From: Mucispirillum schaedleri ASF457
Lineage (GTDB): Bacteria; Chrysiogenota; Deferribacteres; Deferribacterales; Mucispirillaceae
DNA length: 64,000 bases
Assembly: GCF_000487995.2 (NCBI RefSeq)
Contig: NZ_CP097562.1
Coordinates: forward strand, 1,485,001-1,549,000
Reading direction: 5' to 3'
Part shown: one piece after another, positions 43,035 to 52,136 of the stretch
Layout of the letters: every line of letters begins with the position of its first letter
Position numbering within the stretch: the stretch's first letter is position 1
The notes under the pieces: model-generated
Seen by the model: the letters and a program-made list of their open reading frames with translations, nothing else
The model's database searches: none
Told to the model about the DNA's origin: nothing
Position numbers and translations under genes: made by a program

Positions 43035-44129
43035 TCTTAACTAACAGGACATATGTTACATTTTTAATAAAAAATAAATCTTAATTTAATATAAATCAAG
43101 CAATAATTTATTTTCAATAACAATCTCATATGGAGATTTAAAATTTAAGCATGTTTTAGCAGTATTATTATATCTATCTTCATGCTGTTTAAGAGCCTTA
43201 ATTAATTCATCTTTGGAATAGAATTTATTATTTGCATATAAAATTTTTCCATCCTCTCTATGACTTCTTTCCACCTTTCCATTCTGCCAAGGTGAATAAG
43301 GTCTTATTCGTTTAATAGTATATCCTTTCTTTTCAGCTGTCTCTTCAAAATAGCTTTTCTTGTTTGTAACTTCCTTATCATTTACAAACTCATAGCCATT
43401 ATCCACTTGAATTGTTTTTAGTGGAAAGCCAAATTTACTTTCCAGTTCGTCTAAAAACTTACCTGTTTCAAATGTGCTTTTTTCTTCTACTATTTCTAAT
43501 ATTCTCATTCTGCTGTATTCATCTATCGCTGTTATCTGATAATATTTTTTACCATAGCTGGAAAACATTATACATTCCTGTGGAACATATTTTATATCTA
43601 TCTGAACCTTGTCGCCTATATACTGACCTGTTATTGGTTCATATCTTGTATAGCTCTTTTTTGACTTGTTTAATGACTTTAAGCCTTTCTTCCTTATCTG
43701 CATACACATACTGCCAAAACTACGATTATAACCAATTTCTAGAAGTCTGACATATACCTCCGCATTACCATACAAACCATGTTCGGCATATGTGTTAAAT
43801 ATTAAATCAAGCTCTTCTTTACTATGCTTATTTGGACTGGTTCTTGGTCTACGACTTTTAAAAGATAAACTCTGAACTGTTCCATCATATTTCTTTAAAT
43901 GCCTGTATACAAACATACGGTTCACTTGATATTTGCGGGCTGCTTTCGTTGCTCCTTTTTTTAATGCATACTCACATAACCGTTGACGAAATCGCATTTC
44001 TTCTGTTATTATCACTTTATTCATTGTTATACCTCTTAGTTTAGTTTAGTTTTTTGCTTAATTTTATACTATATACTAAGAGGTATTTTGTTATACTTAT
44101 TTTTGTAACATATGTCTTATACTCTTACA
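43034..44129 (-). mobile_element. IS481-like insertion sequence, copy 2 (about 1096 bp)
   Basis: Same ends, length and leader hairpin as copy 1 (ATACCTCTTAG and CTAAGAGGTAT upstream of the transposase). The flanking direct repeat TAATGGGTAAATTTT...AAATTT is 24 bases (26 with ambiguous ends). It sits in a family B palindrome upstream of fic, and could separate fic from its promoter. Confidence 0.9.
43086..44024 (-). CDS. IS481-like DDE transposase (copy 2)
   Basis: 312 residues, identical to the copy at 35747-36685 except for three substitutions. All catalytic residues (QIDIKY, QVDNGYE, GKVERSH) are present, so it should be active. Confidence 0.93.
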   Translation of the reverse strand: MNKVIITEEMRFRQRLCEYALKKGATKAARKYQVNRMFVYRHLKKYDGTVQSLSFKSRRPRTSPNKHSKEELDLIFNTYAEHGLYGNAEVYVRLLEIGYNRSFGSMCMQIRKKGLKSLNKSKKSYTRYEPITGQYIGDKVQIDIKYVPQECIMFSSYGKKYYQITAIDEYSRMRILEIVEEKSTFETGKFLDELESKFGFPLKTIQVDNGYEFVNDKEVTNKKSYFEETAEKKGYTIKRIRPYSPWQNGKVERSHREDGKILYANNKFYSKDELIKALKQHEDRYNNTAKTCLNFKSPYEIVIENKLLLDLY

Positions 44130-44848
44130 TAATGGGTAAATTTTTTAAAATTTTACACATTGATTAAGTTTAGTGAGTAAAAAAAGCAAATTTTGACTTA
44201 TCTAAAAATTTTATATTAAAGTCATTTTGAGCCTGATTTTAAAGGCTAAACATATTACATTAATATATTACATCAGCTATACTTATAATAATATCTGGTT
44301 AAAGAAATATAATCATTATAAAGTCTTGAAGATAATGCCCCAAAATATTTAAGTTGTAATCACTGCATAAGTATCTACTATGAATGAAAATGAATAATCT
44401 ATATGATAAGTTATAGTTAAAATTGCAAACTTTTTAGAACACTGTCTTTTTAAATAACACATGCAAAATATATATAGTATATATTACAGTATGATACTTT
44501 TAAAGATGAAATGGCAGCTGATTTATTGAGAAATAGTAATGCAGTCATAAATTATAAGCATAGAAAAATATTTTAATAAAAAACAGCTATTGAAAAATTA
44601 AATTATTTATGACATAATGCAATAATTAAGATATTTTTAATATTATTACAGAATATTATAAAACAAAAAAATAGAAAATCAGGTAAAGCACCAAGAGCAG
44701 ATACAGTGCAGAATGTATATATAAAGGCTTGTTGAATGCTGTTAATCAGCATTACATTAGCACTTGTTAAATAATTTCAAAATATATTATGAATATGGCT
44801 GCTTATTATAAAGCTGGCATATTTATATTAAAATAAAGAGGTTGTTTT
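44130..44848 (+). other. Gene-poor region with repeat fragments and decayed coding traces
   Basis: From left: the duplicated target and right arm of family B copy 2 (to about 44190); a 30-bp fragment of repeat family A, GTCATTTTGAGCCTGA...AAAGGCTAAA (44221-44250); then AT-rich DNA with short open traces. One trace, 44487-44576 plus, reads 'TFKDEMAADLLRNSNAV' and stops; another, around 44661-44735, reads 'SGKAPRADTVQNVYIKAC' and stops. Neither has a start. They look like remains of lost genes; I cannot identify them. GAGG before 44849 is the chemoreceptor's ribosome-binding site. Confidence 0.5.
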
Positions 44849-46798
44849 ATGGATGTGAAAAAAAGAATAGTAATATCTCTATCATTAATTATTGCAATAT
44901 GTGTTGTTTTATTATCATTAATCAATTATTTCTTAATGAAGAGAGATACTTTGTATTTGCTAGAACACTCTCAAAATGCAACAGTAAAAAATGGCATAAT
45001 CATTCTTGAAAACTTTGCCAATGAAAAAATAGGGATAATAAAAGGTCTTTCCGAAATTATAAAAACAATGCCTGAAAACGATATTGATAAAATGACAGAA
45101 TATTTGTATGCTGCAAAACAACAGGGTGATTTTGGGCTTGTATTTACAGGAAATACAAATGGCAGAATGATTCGCTCTAACGGCAAACATGCTACTCCTG
45201 ATACAGGATATGATCCTAGAACAAAAGACTGGTATATTGATGCTGAAACAAATATGAAATCTGGAGCAACAGCACCTTATGTTACAGCAACAGGCGGGAA
45301 GAATGCCATAGCATTTTATAACCCTATATTAGAAAACGGCTTTAAAGGCTCTGTAGCAGGATTTGTTACTCTGGATTATATTCAAAATGCCATATTAAGT
45401 ATAGAAGTTGAAAAAGGCGGAAGAGTATGGGTATTTGACGAAAAAGACAGAGTTGTAATCCATGATATAGAAAATCTTATTATGAAAGAAAATGCAAGTG
45501 CAAAATTTATTAATAACAAAATAAAAAGCAATAATAACAGCGAAAACTTAATTAAATATGTAAATACAAGAAATGAAAAATTTGTAGCTTCATGTGCAGT
45601 TTCTCCTACTTTAAGATGGACTTTATGTGTATCTTTGCCTGAAAATATATACTATGAACCTGTAAACAGACAGTTAAAAATTTCCATAATTTTAGGGATA
45701 ACTTTTATTTTGATAGGCGTTATACTTATGTATCTTCTTGTTACAATTACTCTTAAACCTTTAACACATATAAAAAATGGACTGGAAAACTTTTTTCTTT
45801 TTCTTAATTTTGAAAAAAATCATGTAGATAAAATACAAGTAAAAAATAATAAAGATGAATTTGGTATTATGGCATATCTTATTAATCACGAAGTTGAGCT
45901 TATTGTAGAGAACAATAATAAAAACAATGAAATGGTTAAAGAAGCTATTACTATATTTAATGAAATTAAACAAGGTTTTCTTGATAAAACTATTCAAATA
46001 CAGCCTTCCAACCCTCTTTTAAAGGAATTTGTAAGCCTTGTTAATGAAACGATATTATCTTTAAAAGGTAAAATAGGTGCAGATATTAATCATATTGATA
46101 ATGTTATACAAACTTTTGCACAAGTTGATTTTACACCTAGATTTAATCCTGCACAGTCCAATTTAGAAGTAGCTTTAAATAAAGTTGCTGATGAAGTTTC
46201 AGAAATGTTACGGGATAATGTTAATGTAGCAAACACATTAGAAGAGAAAGCAGAATTATTAAAAGATAATATGAATAAATTAACAATTGGCTCTAATGCT
46301 CAATATAATTCACTATCTGCAAGTGTTTCTGCAATGGAAGAGATAGATGAAGCTATGGCAGAAATTAATGATAAAGCACAAAATATGATACAGCAGAGCG
46401 ATGCGATAAAAAATGTAATAACTATTATCCATGATATAGCAGACCAAACTAATTTACTTGCATTAAATGCTTCTATTGAGGCAGCAAGAGCAGGAGAGCA
46501 GGGAAGAGGGTTTGCAGTTGTTGCAGATGAAGTGCGAAAGCTTGCAGAAAAAACATCTCAGTCATTATCTGAAATAGAAAAAAATACAAATTCACTTATT
46601 TTATCTGTAAATGAAATGTGCAGCAGTATTACAGAGCAGGTTTCTAGTATAGACTCAGTAAGTAGTACTTTCAGTGAATTAAATGAACTGACAAAAACAA
46701 ATGCAGACATTGCTAATCAAACAGACGAAATAGCGAATACTGTTCATACTAATGCAAAAACTATTTTTGAAGTTGTTTCAAAAGGAAAATTTCAATAA
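44849..46798 (+). CDS. Methyl-accepting chemotaxis protein with dCache-type sensor
   Basis: This is a 649-residue receptor: N-terminal membrane helix (residues about 8-28), a periplasmic double-Cache ligand domain (about 35-270; '[15 protein letters not shown]' and '[19 protein letters not shown]' are typical), a second membrane helix (about 275-298), a HAMP-like linker, and the cytoplasmic signalling hairpin with '[20 protein letters not shown]' tip (near residue 545) and '[20 protein letters not shown]'. It passes attractant or repellent signals to CheA/CheW. dCache receptors often bind amino acids or organic acids; ligand unknown. The gene is bracketed by family B palindromes. Confidence 0.93.
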   Translation: MDVKKRIVISLSLIIAICVVLLSLINYFLMKRDTLYLLEHSQNATVKNGIIILENFANEKIGIIKGLSEIIKTMPENDIDKMTEYLYAAKQQGDFGLVFTGNTNGRMIRSNGKHATPDTGYDPRTKDWYIDAETNMKSGATAPYVTATGGKNAIAFYNPILENGFKGSVAGFVTLDYIQNAILSIEVEKGGRVWVFDEKDRVVIHDIENLIMKENASAKFINNKIKSNNNSENLIKYVNTRNEKFVASCAVSPTLRWTLCVSLPENIYYEPVNRQLKISIILGITFILIGVILMYLLVTITLKPLTHIKNGLENFFLFLNFEKNHVDKIQVKNNKDEFGIMAYLINHEVELIVENNNKNNEMVKEAITIFNEIKQGFLDKTIQIQPSNPLLKEFVSLVNETILSLKGKIGADINHIDNVIQTFAQVDFTPRFNPAQSNLEVALNKVADEVSEMLRDNVNVANTLEEKAELLKDNMNKLTIGSNAQYNSLSASVSAMEEIDEAMAEINDKAQNMIQQSDAIKNVITIIHDIADQTNLLALNASIEAARAGEQGRGFAVVADEVRKLAEKTSQSLSEIEKNTNSLILSVNEMCSSITEQVSSIDSVSSTFSELNELTKTNADIANQTDEIANTVHTNAKTIFEVVSKGKFQ

Positions 46799-46801
46799 CA
46801 A

Positions 46802-46843
46802 TAATCAATGGGTAAATTTTTTAAAAATTTTACCCATTGATTA
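46802..46843 (+). repeat. Palindromic element, family B copy 3
   Basis: TAATCAATGGGTAAA (46802-46816) and TTTACCCATTGATTA (46829-46843) are perfect inverted repeats, followed by the shared tail AGTTTAGTGGGTAA. It comes three bases after the chemoreceptor stop and may serve as its terminator. Confidence 0.8.
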
Positions 46844-46897
46844 AGTTTAGTGGGTAAGAAACAGCATATTTGGAATTAGCCAAAATTTTGTATATCA

Positions 46898-47016
46898 GTC
46901 ATTTTAAGTCTGATTTTTAAAGGCGAAAAATCTAAATTATATATATTTAAAGCAGCATATAATATATTTAAAATATCCAGCATCTTAGTTGCTTCGCTTT
47001 TTAGGCTCAGCATGAC
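46898..47016 (+). repeat. Dispersed palindromic element, family A copy 7 (full length)
   Basis: GTCATTTTAAGTCTGA, GGCGAAAAATCTAAA, AT middle, then TTAGTTGCTTCGC-TTTTTAGGCTCAGCATGAC. As in copy 5, the right end is followed by AG-G-rich sequence and AGCAGGCTAA. The remaining part of the 46799-47146 gap has nothing else. Confidence 0.8.
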
Positions 47017-47146
47017 AGAGGTGGGGTGGAAGCAGGCTAAGTATGAATTTATGGATTTTAAATTCTTTTGCAATATTCATTATGAGTAAAGCTATAATTT
47101 AAACTTAACTTGCCCTTTAATAGATTTTCACATCAAAAATTCTTAA

Positions 47147-48088
47147 TTACTTTTGCAGTTTTTTAAGACCTTCCCTTATGCGTGATGAGTTGCATTTTCC
47201 ATGGTCATTATCTGTATGACTGCATGGCTCTGGGTGGATTGTAATATCTGCACCTGAAATTTCTTTTGATATGGCATTTTCTATTACATCTGTGATTTGA
47301 TGCACTTCATCAAGAGTTAGTTTTCTGCATAATGTTAAGTGCATATCTATAAAAATTTCATTGCCTGCACTTCTTGTGCGGAGTCTGTGAAAATCAAGAT
47401 GATAGCTGCCAAAGCTGTCTAATACTTTTAACAGTTTATTATATGCTTCTTCTTCAATACGAGAATCAAGCAGCTGTTTTGAAACCTGAACACTTAATTT
47501 AATAGCTGAAAAAATAATATATATTGCAACCAAAGCTGCAACAATAGAGTCTATTACTGTCCAGCCTGTAAGTTTGATAATAAAGAGAGCTGCTAAAATG
47601 CCAATATTTGTGTATAAATCTATGGAATAGTGCATTGCATCAGCTTCTAAAACTGATGATTTTTCTTTTTTTGCCACATATCTTAAATAAATTGTTAAAA
47701 ATATAGTTGCTGCAATAGATATACCCATTACAACAAAACCTGCACTTGATACTTCAGGGTGTTTATTGTGTATAAACTTATCCCATGCAGAAAGCAGAAT
47801 AAAAAGTCCTGATACAAAAATTATTATTGACTGAATAAAAGTTGCCATAGCTTCATATTTGCCATGACCATACTGGTGCCCTGTATCTGCAGGCTCTTCC
47901 GCTTTTTTTATAGCAATAAAGTTAAAAAATGATGCAGCAATATCTAAAATAGAATCTACTGCAGAAGAAAGAATAGATAATGAACCAGTCAAAAAACCAA
48001 CTGCTGCTTTTGACACTGCAAGACAAAATGCTACACTCATAGCTACTTTTGCAGCTTTCGTTTTATTTCCCTTAAAAGTTTCTGCCAT
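47147..48088 (-). CDS. Cation diffusion facilitator (FieF/CzcD-like) metal exporter
   Basis: This is a 313-residue CDF transporter, six membrane helices plus a cytoplasmic C-terminal metal-binding domain. Metal-site motifs: 'SAVDSILDIAASF' (Asp-x3-Asp in helix 2), 'GHQYGHGKYEAMA' after it, and 'DAMHYSIDLYTNIG' (His-x3-Asp in helix 5), the pattern of zinc/iron exporters. The start 48088 (AGGAAA upstream) lies inside the end of the DUF2232 gene. It ends with a Cys/His-rich tail ('HPEPCSHTDNDHGKCN'). Confidence 0.9.
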   Translation of the reverse strand: MAETFKGNKTKAAKVAMSVAFCLAVSKAAVGFLTGSLSILSSAVDSILDIAASFFNFIAIKKAEEPADTGHQYGHGKYEAMATFIQSIIIFVSGLFILLSAWDKFIHNKHPEVSSAGFVVMGISIAATIFLTIYLRYVAKKEKSSVLEADAMHYSIDLYTNIGILAALFIIKLTGWTVIDSIVAALVAIYIIFSAIKLSVQVSKQLLDSRIEEEAYNKLLKVLDSFGSYHLDFHRLRTRSAGNEIFIDMHLTLCRKLTLDEVHQITDVIENAISKEISGADITIHPEPCSHTDNDHGKCNSSRIREGLKKLQK

Positions 48089-49109
48089 TATCATTTTCCT
48101 TTTTATCTGTATTAGAGCTGTCTTTTTCAAGCCATTTTGGCTTAAACCAAATGCTGAATATTCCTATTAAAACTATAATAGAAGCTACAACAGTAAAATA
48201 AAGAAATATAAATAAAAAAAGTAATGACCTTATAAAAATTGAAACTTGAAATTTATCAAATGCTTTGTTTACTACCTGCAGACCTTGGAAAAAATATAAT
48301 AATGCAAATAAAGCAATTACATTATATGATACATATTTTAATCCTTCATTTTGTGCAAGTATTAAAAAACCGCCTAAAATTAATATCCATACTAAATTAT
48401 CAGGAAGTCTGAATTCTCTAATTATAAAAGCATTATCTTTGAAAACTGGCTTCATTCTGTCGCACATGTATGTTATCAAAACAAATACAGAAGAAATTGC
48501 GGCAGGTATCATATAAACAGTCTGTTTTGCAACTGTTTCTTTATTTAATATAAGATATGAAAGCATATCTGCATAATAATCTGATATCTGCATTGTTTCT
48601 TTCATTTTGATTAATGTGTCAATAATGCTTGTCTGTATAATATTTGCAACTGCTGCAACTGCACCGTTTCTTATATCTGCAAAAAATATTAGTAATGCAC
48701 CAGTTAATAATGCAGGCACTGCTGCAGAAATCACTACTGGTATATATAAAGGTTTGTTACTTTTTCTATTTTTATAAAGAAAAAAGACAGGAATAAAAAT
48801 TGCAGCAATATATAAAGGCATCCACCATATTTTAAGGTTTGCACTGTTTAATAAAAGCCCAGTTTTTTCTATCATGCTTCCAGCACTTGGAAGTATAAAA
48901 AATAATGCTGTAAAAAGTATATATATTATAAAAGATATAATATCTGATTTTCTGTTTCTTTCACTGGATTCAAGATATGCAAGGAAAGCTACGCCTGCAG
49001 CAATATATAAGAATATACCAAAAACTGCAAAATAAGTTTTTGATGATATTTGTATCATATAAAATGTTAAAAAACTTAAAACAGGGTAAAGCTGAATTGA
49101 TTTATTCAT
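48072..49109 (-). CDS. DUF2232 (YybS-like) membrane protein
   Basis: This is a 345-residue protein with about eight hydrophobic segments. Its place after rpsF-ssb-rpsR and its pattern ('FRLPDNLVWILILGGFLILA', then 'NVIALFALLYFFQGLQVV') match DUF2232, which often sits before rplI in this ribosomal operon. Function unknown. Start taken at the ATG 49109; 49121 (TTG) is an alternative. In place of rplI, a metal exporter follows. Confidence 0.75.
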   Translation of the reverse strand: MNKSIQLYPVLSFLTFYMIQISSKTYFAVFGIFLYIAAGVAFLAYLESSERNRKSDIISFIIYILFTALFFILPSAGSMIEKTGLLLNSANLKIWWMPLYIAAIFIPVFFLYKNRKSNKPLYIPVVISAAVPALLTGALLIFFADIRNGAVAAVANIIQTSIIDTLIKMKETMQISDYYADMLSYLILNKETVAKQTVYMIPAAISSVFVLITYMCDRMKPVFKDNAFIIREFRLPDNLVWILILGGFLILAQNEGLKYVSYNVIALFALLYFFQGLQVVNKAFDKFQVSIFIRSLLFLFIFLYFTVVASIIVLIGIFSIWFKPKWLEKDSSNTDKKENDNGRNF

Positions 49110-49170
49110 TGACTGCCACAATATATATTAATTAAGCTGGCTTAATGCCAGCTCATATATTACAAAATAA

Positions 49171-49401
49171 TTATTTATTAAGAGTAAACGGAACAAGTGC
49201 AATAATTCTTGCAGTTTTAACTGCAGCAGCTAAGTTCCTTTGGTGTTTTGCACAAGTGCCAGTTAACCTTCTAGGCATAATTTTACCTCTTTCTGTGATA
49301 AACTGGCGTAAAAGTTTTGCATCTTTATAATCAATATCTATTTTGTCTACACAAAAACGGCAGACTTTTTTCTTTTGAAATCTTTTTTTAATAACAGCCA
49401 T
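49171..49401 (-). CDS. rpsR: 30S ribosomal protein bS18
   Basis: 76 residues; '[18 protein letters not shown]', '[20 protein letters not shown]' and '[20 protein letters not shown]' are diagnostic. The paired cysteines (CRFC plus TGTCAKH) indicate the zinc-binding form of bS18. Gene order rpsF-ssb-rpsR is standard. Confidence 0.97.
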   Translation of the reverse strand: MAVIKKRFQKKKVCRFCVDKIDIDYKDAKLLRQFITERGKIMPRRLTGTCAKHQRNLAAAVKTARIIALVPFTLNK

Positions 49402-49430
49402 AACTATCCTCCGTTGTATTTAAGCTAAAT

Positions 49431-49844
49431 TTAAAAAGGGACATCTTCGTCACGAATCATACTATCATCAGCAGGCATTTTCAAATCATCTTTATCTACC
49501 ATGCTTTCATCAAAATCCGTTCTGTCTTTGCGTCCTCCCATCATTTGGAAAGACTCAACTATGACTTCATGTTTACTGCGTTTTTGACCTTCCTGCTCCC
49601 ACTGTCTGAAAGATAACCTGCCTTCAACTAAAAGTGGTGTGCCTTTTGTAACATACATACCAATAGTTTCTGCCTGTTTGCCATAAACTACAATATCTAT
49701 AAACATCACTTCTTCTTTATCTTTATATCTGCGGTTAGTAGCAAGCCCTGTTGTTGCAACAACAGTTGCACTGCCGGGCAGGTTTCGCACATCTGGTGTT
49801 CTTGTAACATTACCTAATAAAACTACTTTATTGTAAGAAGCCAT
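49431..49844 (-). CDS. ssb: Single-stranded DNA-binding protein
   Basis: 137 residues: OB fold from 'YNKVVLLGNVTRTPDVR' through 'FIDIVVYGKQAETIGMYV' and 'LLVEGRLSFRQWEQEGQKR', then an acidic tail ending DEDVPF, the tip that recruits partner proteins. It lies in the ribosomal operon between rpsF and rpsR. Confidence 0.96.
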   Translation of the reverse strand: MASYNKVVLLGNVTRTPDVRNLPGSATVVATTGLATNRRYKDKEEVMFIDIVVYGKQAETIGMYVTKGTPLLVEGRLSFRQWEQEGQKRSKHEVIVESFQMMGGRKDRTDFDESMVDKDDLKMPADDSMIRDEDVPF

Positions 49845-49864
49845 AATTTACTCCCTGATAGAAA

Positions 49865-50305
49865 CTACTTTTCTTCGTTTTCAGTAACTTCAACAATATC
49901 TTCTGACGGTATACCATCAGTATCTTCTTCATTTTCATTTCTTGGTTTACCTGACTTTTCAGCAGCAGGTCGTTCTTTACGAACTGGCTCTTTGCGTGGG
50001 TTTTGTTTAAACCTTTTTTCATCAAGCATAACGATAACATAACGAATGATATTTTCATTAAACTGAAAGCGTTTTTCTAACTCATCATTAGTGTAGTTAG
50101 TATTTGCTGTAAATTGGATTAAAACATAATAGCCTTCATTATGTTTTTCAATAGGATAAGCAAGTGTCTGCCTGCCCCATACATCTACTTTCACAATTTC
50201 GCCACCGTGAGAAGTGATGTTTTCTTTGTAAAACTCAATGTGTTTTTCATGCTCTTCAGCTGATAATTCTGGCTTCAGAATAAAAATTGTCTCATATGTC
50301 CTCAT
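49865..50305 (-). CDS. rpsF: 30S ribosomal protein bS6, with acidic C-terminal extension
   Basis: 146 residues; 'MRTYETIFILKPELSAEE' and 'WGRQTLAYPIEKHNEGYYVL' are typical of bS6, and 'NENIIRYVIVMLDEKRF' completes the core near residue 100. The remaining 45 residues are a Lys/Glu/Pro-rich tail, longer than in most species. Start 50305 is set by GGAGG five bases upstream; the frame runs open further to 50356 without a reason to use it. Confidence 0.95.
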   Translation of the reverse strand: MRTYETIFILKPELSAEEHEKHIEFYKENITSHGGEIVKVDVWGRQTLAYPIEKHNEGYYVLIQFTANTNYTNDELEKRFQFNENIIRYVIVMLDEKRFKQNPRKEPVRKERPAAEKSGKPRNENEEDTDGIPSEDIVEVTENEEK

Positions 50306-50483
50306 CAGGACCTCCCTTTCGGTTTTTAGCCACAGGTATATATCATCCTGCAGCAAGAGTGAACTGTATTTTTATCAATTTATTATAATATAGTCAAGTA
50401 AAAATAGCAGTAAATGTGTAATTTTTTTAAATATTTTATGTTTTGCTTGTTTTATTTTCTTTTTTGCTTATAACTATATTATT

Positions 50484-51383
50484 ATGGAAGAAAAAGACTA
50501 TATCAATGATATAGATAATGAAAGAGCTGATGCAGCATGTGCAAGGCTTTCTGAAAAAAGCAGGTCCCTTATTATAAGTCTTTTTGAAAAAGGTCTTATT
50601 TTAGTTAATGATAAACCTGTTAAAAAATCAGCTAAACTTAAAGTCGGGGATAAAATACATATCACATTTCCTAATGAAGAACTGCCCAGCTTAACACCGC
50701 AAAATATACCCTTTGATATTATATTAAATAAGGAAAACTATGCAGTTATAAATAAACCTGCGGGCTTAACAGTGCATCCTGCTCCGGGAAATTATGATAA
50801 TACTCTTGTAAATGCTCTGCTTTATACATTTGTTATAGAAGATGATGATAATGATTTCCGCCCCGGCATTGTTCACCGTCTTGATAAAGATACATCTGGG
50901 CTTATGATAATAGCTAAAAATGCAGAATATAGAATGAAGCTTTCAGAGCTTTTTTTAAATAGAAATATTACTAAAAAATACCTTGCATTATGTCATGGAA
51001 CACCTGCATTTTTAGAAAAAAAGATAGAAGCCCCTATTGGCAGAGATAAATACAACAGGCAGAAAATGGCTGTAAGGGATGATGGCAAAACAGCTGTCAG
51101 CCATTTTAAAGTATTAGAAAAATATAAAAGAGCCTTTTTAGCAGAAGTTACTATTTTTACAGGCAGAACACATCAAATCAGAGTTCATGCTGCAAATATG
51201 GGTCATTCATTGATAGGTGACTGTTTATATGGCGGAAGAGAGTTTTACGGATTTAAACGGCAGGCACTTCATTCTGCATTTTTAGAATTTAAGGAGCCAG
51301 ATACAAACGAGCTTATTTCTATATCTTTACAACTGCCAGAAGATATGGTATTCTTGCAGAGAAATTTAAAGCAGGAGAGTTAA
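50484..51383 (+). CDS. rluD: RluA-family 23S rRNA pseudouridine synthase (RluD-like)
   Basis: This is a 299-residue protein with N-terminal S4 domain ('LIISLFEKGLILVNDKPVKKS') and pseudouridine synthase domain: 'VINKPAGLTVHPAPGN', catalytic 'GIVHRLDKDTSGLMIIAKN' (Asp in HRLDKDTSG), 'RTHQIRVHAANMGHSLIGD' and 'RQALHSAFLEF'. The S4 plus HRLDKDTSG combination is typical of RluD. RluD versus RluC specificity cannot be settled by eye. Confidence 0.87.
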   Translation: MEEKDYINDIDNERADAACARLSEKSRSLIISLFEKGLILVNDKPVKKSAKLKVGDKIHITFPNEELPSLTPQNIPFDIILNKENYAVINKPAGLTVHPAPGNYDNTLVNALLYTFVIEDDDNDFRPGIVHRLDKDTSGLMIIAKNAEYRMKLSELFLNRNITKKYLALCHGTPAFLEKKIEAPIGRDKYNRQKMAVRDDGKTAVSHFKVLEKYKRAFLAEVTIFTGRTHQIRVHAANMGHSLIGDCLYGGREFYGFKRQALHSAFLEFKEPDTNELISISLQLPEDMVFLQRNLKQES

Positions 51384-51384
51384 T

Positions 51385-52122
51385 ATGGATAAACTTCATG
51401 CAGGTATTGATGAATACTTATCAGGTGATTTACATAAAGCTGTTACTCTATTAACTGAGCATATAGATGAGAATGGTTATGATATTGCTGCTGCATATTA
51501 CCATATTGGGCTTTGTTACAGTGATTTAAACCAGATGACACCTGCATGCCAGAACTTTGCAAAAGCAGCAGAAATTGCACCTGATAAATCAATGTATCTT
51601 TATAAACTCGGGCTTTCATATTTCCGCCTTATGGCTCTTGACAAGGCTGCTGCTGCCCTTAAAAAAACAATAGATTTAAACCCAGAGCATCAGCGTTCAA
51701 GATTTTTATTAGGTCAGGTATATTTTCAGCAGGGGCTTATGAATGAAGCAGAAGCAACTTTTTCTGATGTGCTTGCAAAAAGTCCTGATTTTGCGGATGC
51801 TTTTTATCACAGAGCTTTAGCAAGATACCAGCTCTCAAAAGATAATGAAGCATTAAATGATTTACATAAGTCAATAGAAATAAATCCAGATTATAATGAA
51901 GCACTGCTTGAAGCTGCTAAAATTAATTTTGAAAATTCTAATTTTGAGCAGGCGGCTCTAGACTGCAAAAAAATATATGAAAAAGGATACAGAAATTTCT
52001 CTTTTATAAAATATTATTTAACAATACTTTTAAAAGCCTGTAAAAAAGATGAGTTTGAAAACTTAAAGGCAGAAGCATCTATACTTTTCCCTAACAATAT
52101 GGATATTGAAAATATACAATAG
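51385..52122 (+). CDS. Tetratricopeptide (TPR) repeat protein
   Basis: This is a 245-residue protein of about six TPR units: 'AAYYHIGLCYSDLNQMTPAC', 'YLYKLGLSYFRLMALDKAA', 'RFLLGQVYFQQGLMNEAE', 'AFYHRALARYQLSKDNEAL'. No signal peptide, so cytoplasmic protein-protein adaptor. It begins one base after the rluD stop and is followed 14 bases later by the AI-2E family permease, so these three form an operon. Confidence 0.85.
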   Translation: MDKLHAGIDEYLSGDLHKAVTLLTEHIDENGYDIAAAYYHIGLCYSDLNQMTPACQNFAKAAEIAPDKSMYLYKLGLSYFRLMALDKAAAALKKTIDLNPEHQRSRFLLGQVYFQQGLMNEAEATFSDVLAKSPDFADAFYHRALARYQLSKDNEALNDLHKSIEINPDYNEALLEAAKINFENSNFEQAALDCKKIYEKGYRNFSFIKYYLTILLKACKKDEFENLKAEASILFPNNMDIENIQ

Positions 52123-52136
52123 TAATGGAGCAGTAG

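Noticed and set aside
41813-46843. Repeated GGGTAAATTTT blocks as a CRISPR array
   Set aside because: The copies are over 1 kb apart, palindromic and not separated by regular spacers; no cas genes are present.
49828-50058. 76-residue frame across the end of rpsF
   Set aside because: It overlaps the coding sequence of the bS6 tail in another frame and has no support.
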